DNA of 64,000 nucleotides, from positions 310,001 to 374,000 of the forward strand of contig NW_026516214.1 of NCBI RefSeq assembly GCF_025602895.1, read 5' to 3'. Numbering within the stretch: position 1 is the stretch's first letter; each line of letters starts with the position of its first letter. This document shows, one piece after another, positions 40,716 to 50,940 of this stretch. Source of the stretch: Polychytrium aggregatum. Taxonomy: Eukaryota > Chytridiomycota > Chytridiomycetes > Polychytriales. Both the position numbers and the translations under genes were made by a program. Below the pieces are notes generated by a model. That model was not told the origin of the DNA, made no database searches, and saw only the letters and a list, made by a program, of their open reading frames with translations.

Positions 40716-40765
40716 CCCGAGAGCAGGAACCCGTCTGCGCGGGCTGGTTGGGGAAGTGACCCTGT

Positions 40766-41761
40766 TCAAAAATCGCCGAGAGGTTCAAGCCAGGGATGTG
40801 AACGCGAAAATGGCGGCTTGATTGGAGGGAACTCAACCCCAGAAGCGCATCGCTCAATCAGCCGTGGGAAGACATCTGGAAGCACCCTCCGAACGGCAGA
40901 CTCGAACAATGTGACCATCCCGACCTTGAACCCCTCGGACGCATTCAGCGCTGTTGTCTTCCTGTACTGATGCTTCACAATCCCAAAGAAGTTCTCGATG
41001 GGATTGAAGTCGGGCGAGGCAGGTGGGGTGAAGATCACTGACCATCCTCGGCGCTCGATGCAGTCCAGGACAGCCATTGTCTTGTGCATGCTGACATTGT
41101 CCATCACAATCACAGAGTCGTCTGGGAAGCTCGCTCGCTCAAAGAACTCGACCATCGAGTGTGTCTTGAATGATGTGGGGATGTACATGCGATGCAGCAC
41201 ACCAGAGTGGTTGATGGCAAATGCAGCCGAGACAGACTTGTGCTTCATGTTGTGGCGCCTCTGCAGTCGGGCACCTCTCTCAGAGTACCCATGGAGGGGG
41301 AAAATGGATTTCCTGATCCCTGTCTCATCGACAAAAACGAATCGTCGTGGGTCGATGGAGCGGACCTGGTCCCTGAACTGTGCCACTCGCTCATCCAGTC
41401 GCTTGGACTTGTAGAGGTGTGTTGCCCTCTTGTGTGAGAGACCTGCTCGGTGGATGGCAGTGTGGCAGAGTGAGAGTGATACTTTCCTCTGGAGGATGGA
41501 CTCGAGCTTGCATCGCAACACAGGACCAGTCTGGAACGGGTCCTGTTCAATCAGGGTGCGAATGACTGGACATGCCTGCTCGAAGAAAGTGGATCTGCGA
41601 GCTGGGACCCGGGATGGGTCATCCAGCTTGCAACCTCGGTGCCATCGATGGATGGTGCTCTTGGATACACTGAATATGGAGGCGACCTTACGCAGGCTAT
41701 GGATGAGGGCGTAGCATCGCAATGCGGCGGTGCGAAAGTCGGATGTGTGGCGAATGGTCAT
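40766..41761 (-). CDS. Tc1/mariner (IS630-like) DD34E transposase, 331 aa
   Basis: Single exon, MTIRHTSDFRTAAL to SHPWLEPLGDF. A helix-turn-helix (about 12-42) has LRKVASIFSVSKSTIHRWHR. A second DNA-binding part (about 65-115) has LCHTAIHRAGLSHKRATH. The catalytic DDE domain shows Asp145 in FVFVDETGIRKS, Asp221 in VIVMDNVSMHKT and Glu256 in PPASPDFNPIENFFG, with 34 residues between Asp221 and Glu256, the DD34E spacing of Tc1-type enzymes. The length is normal for the family and all three catalytic residues are present. The ATG lies 58 bp inside the right terminal repeat. It should bind the 19-bp ends and move the element by cut and paste. Confidence 0.95.
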   Translation of the reverse strand: MTIRHTSDFRTAALRCYALIHSLRKVASIFSVSKSTIHRWHRGCKLDDPSRVPARRSTFFEQACPVIRTLIEQDPFQTGPVLRCKLESILQRKVSLSLCHTAIHRAGLSHKRATHLYKSKRLDERVAQFRDQVRSIDPRRFVFVDETGIRKSIFPLHGYSERGARLQRRHNMKHKSVSAAFAINHSGVLHRMYIPTSFKTHSMVEFFERASFPDDSVIVMDNVSMHKTMAVLDCIERRGWSVIFTPPASPDFNPIENFFGIVKHQYRKTTALNASEGFKVGMVTLFESAVRRVLPDVFPRLIERCASGVEFPPIKPPFSRSHPWLEPLGDF

Positions 41762-41819
41762 GGCCAGCGCGCGATAACATTGGGTAACAAAATATTCGAT
41801 GAATGGTCAAAATCCCGGG

Positions 41820-41838
41820 TGTCCCGTTTTTTATTGGA
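41820..41838 (-). repeat. Terminal inverted repeat, transposase side
   Basis: Reads TCCAATAAAAAACGGGACA inward from the minus strand. The innermost 13 bases match the other end exactly. Confidence 0.85.
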
Positions 41839-42243
41839 TCGCCCGTAATACCCCCCACGATTGCACCCAGAGCAGGGATCTAGCGACGACCCGGGTTCAT
41901 GCATCAAATAGATTTCTCTCTCTGTCAGACCCAGTTTCGTCCTGCCCGCACTCGTCCCCGATCGCCTATATCTTGGTCCGGGTTGGTCTGGTCGGGTGTT
42001 GATCTCCAGATCTGTCAGTTGGATCTGTCAGTTGGATCTGTCAGTTGGATCTGTCAGTCGATCGGCTTGGCCCCAGTTCATTTGCCCCGGCTCATTCGCC
42101 CCAGCGCCCATCATCCCGAACCGGCCCCTCCCTCCCCTTCTTCCTGCTGCTGCCCTCGATCTGGCCACACGACCATACGCTTGCGCTCCCACATTGCATT
42201 TCATACGACGACAGCACTTCCTGAGCCAGACCTGCCTTTTGCC
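41839..42243. other. ARP8 upstream region
   Basis: Holds a 13-bp tandem array and pyrimidine-rich stretches just before the ARP8 start. The element's transposase end abuts this promoter region. No gene is seen. Confidence 0.5.
42009..42060. repeat. 13-bp tandem repeat in the ARP8 promoter
   Basis: Four copies of GATCTGTCAGTTG, the last with one change, about 180 bp upstream of the ARP8 start codon. Confidence 0.9.
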
Positions 42244-45148
42244 ATGCCACCAAAGTCCAAGAAATCGCGGCCCTTCTCGTCAATCCCCGTCGCCGTCTCC
42301 ATCGGCAACGTGAAGAACAGCCAGTCGTCCTATCTCCGGTCATCGTCGCAGTTCCATCTCGCCAACAAGCCAACCGAGGGCGTTCGTCCCGATGTGAGCA
42401 TATGCGCCCCACGAACCGCTTGGTGATAGATGGCTGTTATACGCTCCTTCGCGAGTATACTCATTCGACTTCCGTCTGATCTGATCGCATGCCCAATATC
42501 GACCGCGTTGCATCGTTTGCCGGATAGCCGGTCAAGAACTTTGAGGATGTCATTATCATCCATCCAGGATCGCACTACTTCAGAATCGGCCTGGCATCGC
42601 AACCAGTCCCAAGGGAAGTCCCCCAGTGCCTCGCTCGTCGCATCCAGCCGCCGGCAGACTCGAGCGTCCATCCTCCAAAGCGAGTCAGACTGAACCCTGG
42701 ATCGACCAGCGATCACCCGGACGATGCCACCGTTACCGCCACCGATGGCGATCCGGCGGACGACGATATCGACCAGAAGGATCTCGATGCCATCGAGTCC
42801 CATCTCAAGCAAAAGATGAAGGCCAACAAGATTCGGCTGGTGCTCAACGCCTCGCTGACTTTGGCTGCATACAACTCACAGTCGGCTCCCGTCACAATTG
42901 AAGATCACAACGACCCGTACAAGATCGAGTGGATTCATCTGGAAAGCGATAGCGAGTGTGTCGTTGGCACCAAGGTGAGTATGCATCCGTGCCGGCTGCT
43001 TCGACACTGTTCCTTCGCGAGAGGGAGAGAACTGGCCGTCATTCCCTGCATGGGTTGTTTCGTTTCGGGGGCTCCCATCGGATGTCGCCCTAATCCATCT
43101 GTCGGTACTGCTCCCAGGCACTTCAAGTCGCCCCCGCCCCGAACGTCCAGCTGTTCTACCCGATCTCCAAGGGAACATTCAATACAAGCCAATACGGTAG
43201 CATGCGCGCCTGTCTCAGCGACCTCAGCAGAATCTGGACCTACGGCATCGAAACCGAGCTTGCCGTTCCCCGAAAGGACTTTGGGTCTTACAGCGTCGTG
43301 GTGGTCGTGCCCGACGTTCACTCCAAGCTGCTGCTGAAGGAGTGGATTGCCATGCTGCTTGGAGATATGGGGTTCCGAAGCGCCATCGCGGTACAGGCAA
43401 GTCACCGGAATGCCGTTTGGCATGGGGGGGGGCGTTCTGCTGACAGAGACATGGGCTATGTGGTTCAATTGCAGAAAAGAATGTCGGATGCAGCGACGCA
43501 CATGTAGTTTTCGGCGAGCCCTGCCCAAAGAACGACTCGCGGCCAGCGCCGCATCGCTTACGAACGAACGATTGCATGCTCCTTGACATTCCCCATCATT
43601 GTGCTCAGGAATCCATCTGCGGCGGCTTTGGAGCTGGCATCTCGCTCGCCTGTGTTGTCGACATTGGCGCAGAGACAACAAAAGTGAATTGCATCGAAGA
43701 TGGCATGTGCATTGGCGCAACGAGGTAAGTCTCTGTGTGGCTCCACGGCACACCAGTATCGCCTGGGCATTGTTGCGACCGTAGAGCAGATCTTTAACCG
43801 GGATACATCCATGCGCTTCTTCAGCAAAAGCCTTTGCTACGGCGGACAGGACGTATCAAGCTTCCTGGCTGCTCTGCTGAAGCGGCGCGACTGTCCCTAT
43901 CGAGAGCTGGATCTCAACCAAAGTATCCTGGATCGCGTGCTTGTCAACGACTTGAAGGAGCGCTTCTGCACACTGATCGAGGTGCTGTGATTCTGGATGC
44001 TCCCGCATAGCCGACCCACTCTACCACCGCCGTGAATATCGCGTATCGATCCTTTGTCAGAGTGCTCGTCGCATAGGCCGTTGCCCTGTCCCTCTATCTC
44101 CACCTGATCGGCTCATCGTCTTGTTCTTGTTCGTGCTTTGGCAGACCAATGTGAGCATGAGTCTCTGTGAGTTTTATGTTCGCCAGCCTCATCGCCCGAC
44201 TCTTTGGTACTCCATGAAGATGTATTTGGACTCAATCGTTGCTCCCATGGTACGGGCCAGGCGCACTTGCCACAACAGCTGCTTTGGGGCCTCGCATGGC
44301 TGTCGCGGAAAGTAGACAAAATGGCTTGTTGGAGTACCACGCCGTTGGCCGTTGACATATGGCTAAGCGATCCATCTTGCTGTGTTTCGCACCAGTATCT
44401 GTTTTACCCTGGTGTCCTCCGATCCAAGAGCACCGCTGTCTCATCCAAGGAAGCTTCTTTTATGCGCTGGGACGCCGATCATATGGTGCCAAACGACACG
44501 GAGCCTGACGAGCCCCCAACGGTCGTGGTAACGGCGGCCGAACCCGAGGTTCCCGGCGGAGAAGCCGGAGCTGGAACACTCCCCAGCGATTCGGCCAGCA
44601 CAAATGGCGCGACGTCCGCAAACCTAGAGGCCTCCGAGTCCGCCAGTAACATGCCTACCCCCTCGCTTCAGTCACTTTCAAAACCACCAACCCCGCCTCT
44701 CGAGCCCGACTCGGCTGCCGCCAACGCCCTGGAGCCGTTGGATGAAGCGATCGCGGGGTCTTTGATTGCATACTCCAAGTACATTAGCGCGGCCACCTCC
44801 AAAGAGAAGGATGTCGAGGAGCGACTGCAACGCATATCTCAGAACGTGCTCTTGCTTGGCGGGGGCAGTCTGGTGGCTGGTCTGGATCTGGTGCTTCAGG
44901 ACCGGATCCGCGACCACCTGGAGCTCCGGGGCGGCTGCGTACTCCCAAGCGGCCAGTCGCTGATCCCGACACAGGTGCAAATCGTTCTGCGGCCACGCGA
45001 AATCGACTCGCGCGATGTGATCTGGAAAGGAGCTAGTATCTTGTCCAAGCTTGAGTCGGCCAACGACATGTGGGTCGGCCCAGAGGAGTGGGAGTGGCTG
45101 GGGCTGAAAAAGTGCTGTGTCTTCAAGTGGCTGCTTGGGTGGGATTAG
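42244..45148 (+). CDS. ARP8: Actin-related protein 8 (INO80 complex)
   Basis: Multi-exon. Start MPPKSKKSRPFSSIPVAVS at 42244. Then FEDVIIIHPGSHYFRIGLAS with CLARR (the Arp8 nucleotide-fold start), KMKANKIRLVLNASL, QLFYPISKGTFNTSQYG, VVVVVPDVHSKLLLKEW, SICGGFGAGISLACVVDIGA with ETTKVNCIEDG, CYGGQDVSSFLAALLKRRDC, LFYPGVLRSK, a long Ser/Pro/Glu linker (about 44.49-44.72 kb), and a C-terminal RISQNVLLLGGGSLVAGLD ... DVIWKGASIL ... MWVGPEEWEWLGLK. Arp8 is a nuclear actin-fold subunit of the INO80 chromatin remodeller that helps bind linker DNA. An intron after ATCGCGGTACAG starts with GC (GCAAGT, 43397) and ends at CTCAG before ESICGG, giving the family sequence across the join. Stop at 45148. Confidence 0.92.
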
Positions 45149-45685
45149 CTTGCAACAATACATCCTGCGCCATTACTTCGGACAAGTGTTTCTGTCGACG
45201 CTGTTCTGTGCTGCTACCCGTGGGTATACTGACCCCCAATGCAAACGGGACGAGGCATCCCGCTGCAAGACTAGTTAGCGGTGCAAGTCTCAGCCTCTAC
45301 GGAACATGAAGACTGGCGGAAATAGTGTAGACATTGGTGGACATCTATACTGTCAACGAAGCTACTTGAATGCATGTGATATACTCAGGAGCAAACTGAG
45401 GGGGGGGGACTCGTTTATTCAGCAAACAGGCGCATACAGATACTACTTGCGACAAGTCTGTTCACTTGGCTTGAGCCGATTCTGAATCCGCGACTGCACG
45501 GCTCTTGAGTATGTGCGCTGCCGCTACGCTTCGAGGATAGGATCAGTGGCGGCCCCTGTGAACTGTCTTGGTCGCCATAGATTCATATTTCTGTTTCGCC
45601 CCGGCACCAGCCCCAACGAGAACGAGTTAGAACTAGTTTCTCAGATGCACGAATCCCCGGCGGCTCATAATCGCTCGGACTGTAC
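45149..45685. other. Convergent spacer ARP8 / CFAP69
   Basis: Holds the 3' ends of both genes. The last CFAP69 exon may lie here, because the exon ending at 45686 stops at a GTACAG donor rather than a stop codon. Confidence 0.4.
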
Positions 45686-48600
45686 CTGAGTGCGATGCTT
45701 CATTGAGTTTCGCTCCTTGACGCTTTGGTAAAACTGATCTTCTTCATTCCGCCGGTGCTGTACAAACAGAGACATGCTCGAATCAGCCGTCCAGGAGAGG
45801 TATCAGAGACGAACCTCCTTTTGGCCACGGACATCGTCGAGGTGCATGTCGCTCGGAGTCACTCGTGTCTCCCGTGAAACACGGCGCAACAGACTCTATT
45901 TGCGACCTCGCCGCTCTTTCATACCTCTGCGTTTTGCTCAATCAACCCGATTTGCTGCTGCTGCACGGCTTTTGCCTTCTCGGTAATCACCATCTTGGCT
46001 GCGCGAACACAGGACATGTCTGGTGACACCGGGTATGTGCCTTCCCAGTCCAGTTCGGCGGCGATTTCGTTCCAAACTTCGCCAATCTTGAAGTCCAAGA
46101 ACTTGGAAATCTGTCGTCGGTCGCAGATTTATCGGCCAGGTGAGCGCAAACCATCGAGTCTCCATAGGGAGGAATCACGCATCACTCTCGAATGGAAGAG
46201 CTACTGCGGATACCGCCATCATGACCACACAGGTCTTGTTTTTGGATTGTGAGGTGCACCTACCGCAGAAAGCTGAACCTGTTCCCGCACATTAAGGATG
46301 TCGCTGCCATACTCAAAGCCCAGTTTGCAAAACAGCGAATAGATCTTGGCCTTGAAACGGTGTCCAAGTGCCCAGCGATGGGTAGATCAAGGGCAGCGAG
46401 AGTAGTTTCAATACGCGGTAGCCAGTACAAACCACTCGGCGGGGCTCGAGTTCGCATCCACAAATGCATCCAAAGGAAGGTGAGCAAACGACACCGCTTT
46501 CAAAATCGACACTCGTACCCGTAAGTTCAGTGAAAGCTCTCTGATTGCGCTATCTGATTGCAGATCGTGCATTCCTCGCTGCGGCGTTTGGTGAGTGAGT
46601 GAGTGAGAGCCATGGTTCTACGCACGCCATAGACCACGAGTCACTCAGACACCGCGCGGCCATACATGGATGTCACCCATAAGTGGAGCAACAGTATCTT
46701 CGATGATTCCTTGTGCATTTTGCTGGACTGGCATACGATAAAGGTGTTTGGATGAGGACCAGGCACATCCAATAGTGCCGCCAAGCGAGAGAGGACCAGG
46801 AGCGGTACGAGTGTTGTCAGCGCAAGATGCACGCATAGTCTCCAAAGCGAATATGCTTCGTAGCAAGCGTGCTGATGCCATACCACCGAGAATGAGCTCT
46901 TCCTTTTGCCAGAGATCGATCAGGAAATGAACCAGTGTCTTCTTGACGTCAGCGACAGTTCGCCACTCCATCGCGTGCATTCTCGTCTGAGGAAATGGGT
47001 GCATTCAATTCGATGCGGCAGGTTCGTTTGCGATGTGGATAAGATATGCAATGCGCGATCCAGCTTCGCTGTCACGGTGGAGGCTTTGTGAACCAACCAA
47101 AGACAAAAAGGGCGCCTACCTTTGGGTTCTCCATCAGATCCAACAGTGTCCCAAGGATATGCTGCTGCAGCGTATGGGACGAGCGTTCGAGCAGATCGAG
47201 CATAAGGTAAACCCCTGCATTTGCATACCGTCTTAGAGGCTGGCGATTGTCGATATCGCTTGTCTTGCTGATCAATTAACATGACCGATCAACGATTCAA
47301 CAAACCTCGGCTCTTAAAAAATGCATCTTCATTGAGCTGATCTCCGCAAACGGCGCCCCAAATGCACTCGATGACGCTGAACAGAACTGCCTCGCGCTCT
47401 TGTGGATCGGCCGAGTGGAATCTGGGTAGATTAGGTACGAGACACACAGTGAGCCTTCCCTCTATGCCAACTCCATACGCGATTGGTATAAGTGTTCTCG
47501 GCCTGGGTGCACTTACTTCAGAAACGGAATGAGGGCCTCGACACCGTCGTAGCTTCCAAACAGTCTTTTGTTTGAGTCACATGAGCTTCCCAGTGACGAG
47601 CAGAGAAGCAAAGTGATTCTCCACACCTCCGGAGGGTAATTTTCGCACTTTATGATCCCTGGGTGGATTTCCAAGTCAGCGTGCGCTAACATGGACTGAC
47701 GTGTCCTTCACCCAACCCCAGCTTTCCCTTCCCTCCCAATGGATACCTACTTAGGAGCTGTGGCCACACTCCAAGCTCGCCAAGCGCCACGCGATGGGAT
47801 GAGCCCATCCCAGAGATCGAAAGTATGGTCCGAAGCACAGTAGGCACAAGCTGTAGTAGGTCCTCCACGCCAGGCATGTACATCTTGTGGCAAGATCGGT
47901 CAACGGCCCGCTCGAGAAAGTCGATGAGCACAGAGTAGCCCTGCGAGCTCTCCAGCACATTGGCCAACCTCGATATGTTGTGTCGAATGAAGCCCAGGAT
48001 CTTTTGGTGTACATATGTCTGAGTGGTTTGGATATTTGCGACCCCTCGACGACTGTCCGATGTCATTCAGCCCTACAAGCAAGCCGATACAAATACTGTA
48101 CCTGGATCTGGATACCTTCGAGTTGTTGAGGCGACCATCGTTTCAATAACTCTGCTTCGCGATGGACGGCAAGATACGGCATCAAGCTTCCCATGATGCC
48201 GTTCTAGGATGGAGCGGCTTATCTTGTTTAGAAAGTGCAAAACGAACCGATAGATTGCTGCGCAGGCCGGCGAGTCGATAGAATAGCCCACCTCGAGCAG
48301 ATACTGGAAGGTCCCTGGGTCGCCGCTGGCCCAGGTGAAGGCAAATACCAAGAGCCTCTTCAGCTGGTAGTCTTCCTGGCCAAACATCTGCCGGGTCGCG
48401 CAGAGTCAGCATAAGCGGCAATCAGCTCACTGCCATGTTCGCAAAAGGACTCACCGTATCAATAGTCGTCATGTGGTATGTTGGATAGATACCCGAGCCT
48501 TCGCGAAACGAAGCCAACAGCGTCCCTATCAGGCCGGTTGATAGGTATAAAGGTATGGCTCCAGTGTAGTTCATGAGAATCAGGATACTGACGTGCAGTG

Positions 48601-50473
48601 GCCAAAGGTAGTCAAGGACATAGAAAATGGAGCAAGGAATCGAGCCACCTCCCCTCTGTCAGCCAGTCGGCATCGCTTTTAACTTGACCAAGGTAAGGTC
48701 TGGCCGCAGCAAGTCCCCGATCGCCCGCACAGCAAATGCCCTGTTATCAAGGATATAATAACGATTTCGTTGCGCGCGATTCGTTGGACAACACTATGCC
48801 CGTCCCTGATGGATCTTGCAATGACTTGATTGAGACTCCCGATGGTTGCCTGAGACACGCAGCGATTCAACGTTCGGCCTTGAACAAAGCCCGCCGCTCT
48901 TTCCCAAGCATTGATGCAACCAACGGTGCGGAGTGCTAACACTACCTCGCTTGTCAAGGACTGACCAGAGGCGAATCCGTCCAAACTCAACGAGTTCCAA
49001 AGGATATCGATCCCGAGATTGAGGATCGAAGAGTCATTGGTCTCGCGCATAATATCCGCAATGATCTCGAGCAGACCCTCTACGCCGACAGGCAACAACG
49101 CGCAGAGCCCAATTCGACGCATGTCGGTGTCAGTTCGTTGGTAGCCTCGGGCCGTCAAGCGGGGTCTCTGCACCAAGCGACGGTGCATGCGCAGGATATC
49201 ATGGACTAACTAGCGGGCTGCTGCTCAACTACCCACCATATATGATCTCATGACACAGCGTTTGGTATGTCGAAAGGCGGCGAACGGTTCGCAGCATGGT
49301 CCGGCGCGATTGTAAATCCTTCTGTGTCTCGAGTGCTCTGGCCAAGTTCATGACTGTGTCGCTGGTGGAGCAAGGAGTCTCAGCCGTTTGTTGATAATCC
49401 GAGGGATGTAAGATGCACTATGCTTACCTTTGCTTGATTTGAACGATCCATTCGTCGTTGGCGGTGTTACTCTTGGTCTTGATCTTGTCCAGCATGATGG
49501 GAGGACTGTTGTTGAGCGACGCTGCCTTGTTAAAGACTCGGCCATCCGCATCCAGATCGGTGCTGGCTCCCCCGGCGAGACAGACGATGATCTAGGAGTG
49601 TATATACAGACTTTTGGGTGAGTCGGTGATTGCACAGGTGAAGCAAGCAATAGTGCTGTCGGCAGAGTATCGGTCGACCCGAACTCGATGAGCTTTGAGG
49701 ATCATGAGATCCAGGGCGGCCTATGCACCCGAGCCCACCTCAGAGACTATTTCGCATATCTCGAGGTTCTTCAAGCACAGCAAGGCAGTTATCGAGGATA
49801 GAAAATTGGCAATCGCTCGGTTCTCGCACGCCTCGTTCGTGTCGAGTCGCATGTTGCTGTATCGCCGAACCAAGAACGTCAGTGGAATGCCGACCACCGC
49901 GATATCGGCGGAGCATCGATTGGCTTGGGTGATGCTCACCGACATGCCGACAGAATTCGGACCACGGGACACTCCAAAATCGCAGCTCCGCTGAGAATCT
50001 TCTCGCGGCATATCATGAATATATCTCCAATGAATTGGAAGTCTTGCATTTCCTGAAGAACATGGCGGCGGCGTGTCAGGATGCCTGCGTTGGAACCATC
50101 AGTCCCTCTGGCCAGCCACAATCTCAACCGACGGTGGCCCGAGTCCGCGGCTGGCTTCGGCGTCAACATGCTCCAGTTCGGCATCACTCTACTCGATATC
50201 GATGCACCACTCGATACCCGTTGGGTTGCGACTTACCACTCCTCCACGGAGAACTTTGGCCAGCTTTTCCAAAATCGCGACGTGTCGGTCAAACATATTG
50301 CAGGTGTGCTTGGACGTCAAGACAGAAATGAGCTTCTCATAGTCGACAGCAGGGACCGCTGAAGCTGGACGAAAGTCCGGCATTATATCGCGCAGGTCGC
50401 TCGGTGGCTTTGGTCCAGAAAGCGGATCCAAGGCTCCGGTCCTGACTCTCGGTGCGGGTTGAAGCGCCGCCAT
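45686..50473 (-). CDS. CFAP69: CFAP69-like cilia- and flagella-associated armadillo protein
   Basis: Many exons on the minus strand from MAALQPAPRVRTGALDPL at 50473. In order: VDYEKLISVLTSK and ILEKLAKVL (50.3 kb); NRAIANFLSSITALLCLKNL (49.8 kb); PPIMLDKIKTKSNTANDEW (49.5 kb); EGLLEIIADIMRETNDSSIL with ILWNSLSLDG (49.0 kb); QLKRLLVFAFTWASGDPGTF (48.35 kb); LLQLVPTVLRTILSISGMG (47.8 kb); NAGVYLMLDLLERSS with ILGTLLDLMENPK (47.15 kb); KTLVHFLIDLWQKEELILG (46.9 kb); KFLDFKIGEVWNEIAAEL (46.1 kb) and QSVKERNSMKHRTQ (45.7 kb). The block with MLDLLE, MENPK, LWQKEE and FKIGEVWNEI corresponds in order to CFAP69, an armadillo-type axoneme protein of the central apparatus. The last exon is not identified. 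It is head-to-head with KIF6. Confidence 0.82.
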
Positions 50474-50940
50474 GGTGGATGGGCTGCTCTCAGCGACAAA
50501 ACCGATTGATCCTGCAGAAAAATGCCGTTCGAGTCATACGGCAGCAACTCTACGGCAGCAACTCTACGGCAGCAGCTTACGAGCCGAACGGCAATATCCC
50601 GCAGGCAATGGCGATTATCCCGGAAAAAGGGCGGTTGGGGGCTGATCCGCACGTCAGCCCACACCAGCAATCGCCCGCCCTCGCTCTCGCCCAGCTGCCG
50701 ATTGGATATCATCACGCAGTTGCAGCGCTCGTCTGGCTGAATACCCGTTTCTGTCTCGTCGAGAGGGACAAGTGAATAAGCGGCGCTCGAGCACGGCTCT
50801 CCAAGAATCTCGTCCCAGAAACTCCAAAGCATCACGCCACATCCCCGAGATCGATACGAAGCAAGCCCGGCACAAGTGTCTGGATTCGCTGGATTTATCA
50901 TCGATTCTCCTGCTGCACTCTCCAGCCTCCGAAAGCATCC
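50474..50940. promoter_or_regulatory. Shared divergent promoter of CFAP69 and KIF6
   Basis: 467 bp between two flagellar gene starts. A short 15-bp direct repeat (ACGGCAGCAACTCT) occurs near 50537-50572. I could not find a convincing RFX X-box by eye. Confidence 0.45.

Larger units (their letters stand above)
38118..41838 (-). mobile_element. Tc1/mariner transposon carrying a full-length Fanzor nuclease
   Basis: A 3,721-bp element with 19-bp imperfect inverted ends (38118-38136 and 41820-41838, 16 of 19 identical). Both genes read on the minus strand: transposase first (40766-41761), then Fanzor (38209-40581). It is flanked by TA on the Fanzor side (38116-38117), as expected for Tc1/mariner target duplication; the other side reads TC, so that copy of the dinucleotide has changed or the end is off by a base. 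Both genes are intact open frames without introns, unlike all host genes around it. Fanzor proteins are known passengers of several eukaryotic transposon types, including Mariner/Tc1. The ends, transposase and Fanzor all being intact makes this a candidate autonomous copy. Confidence 0.92.
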
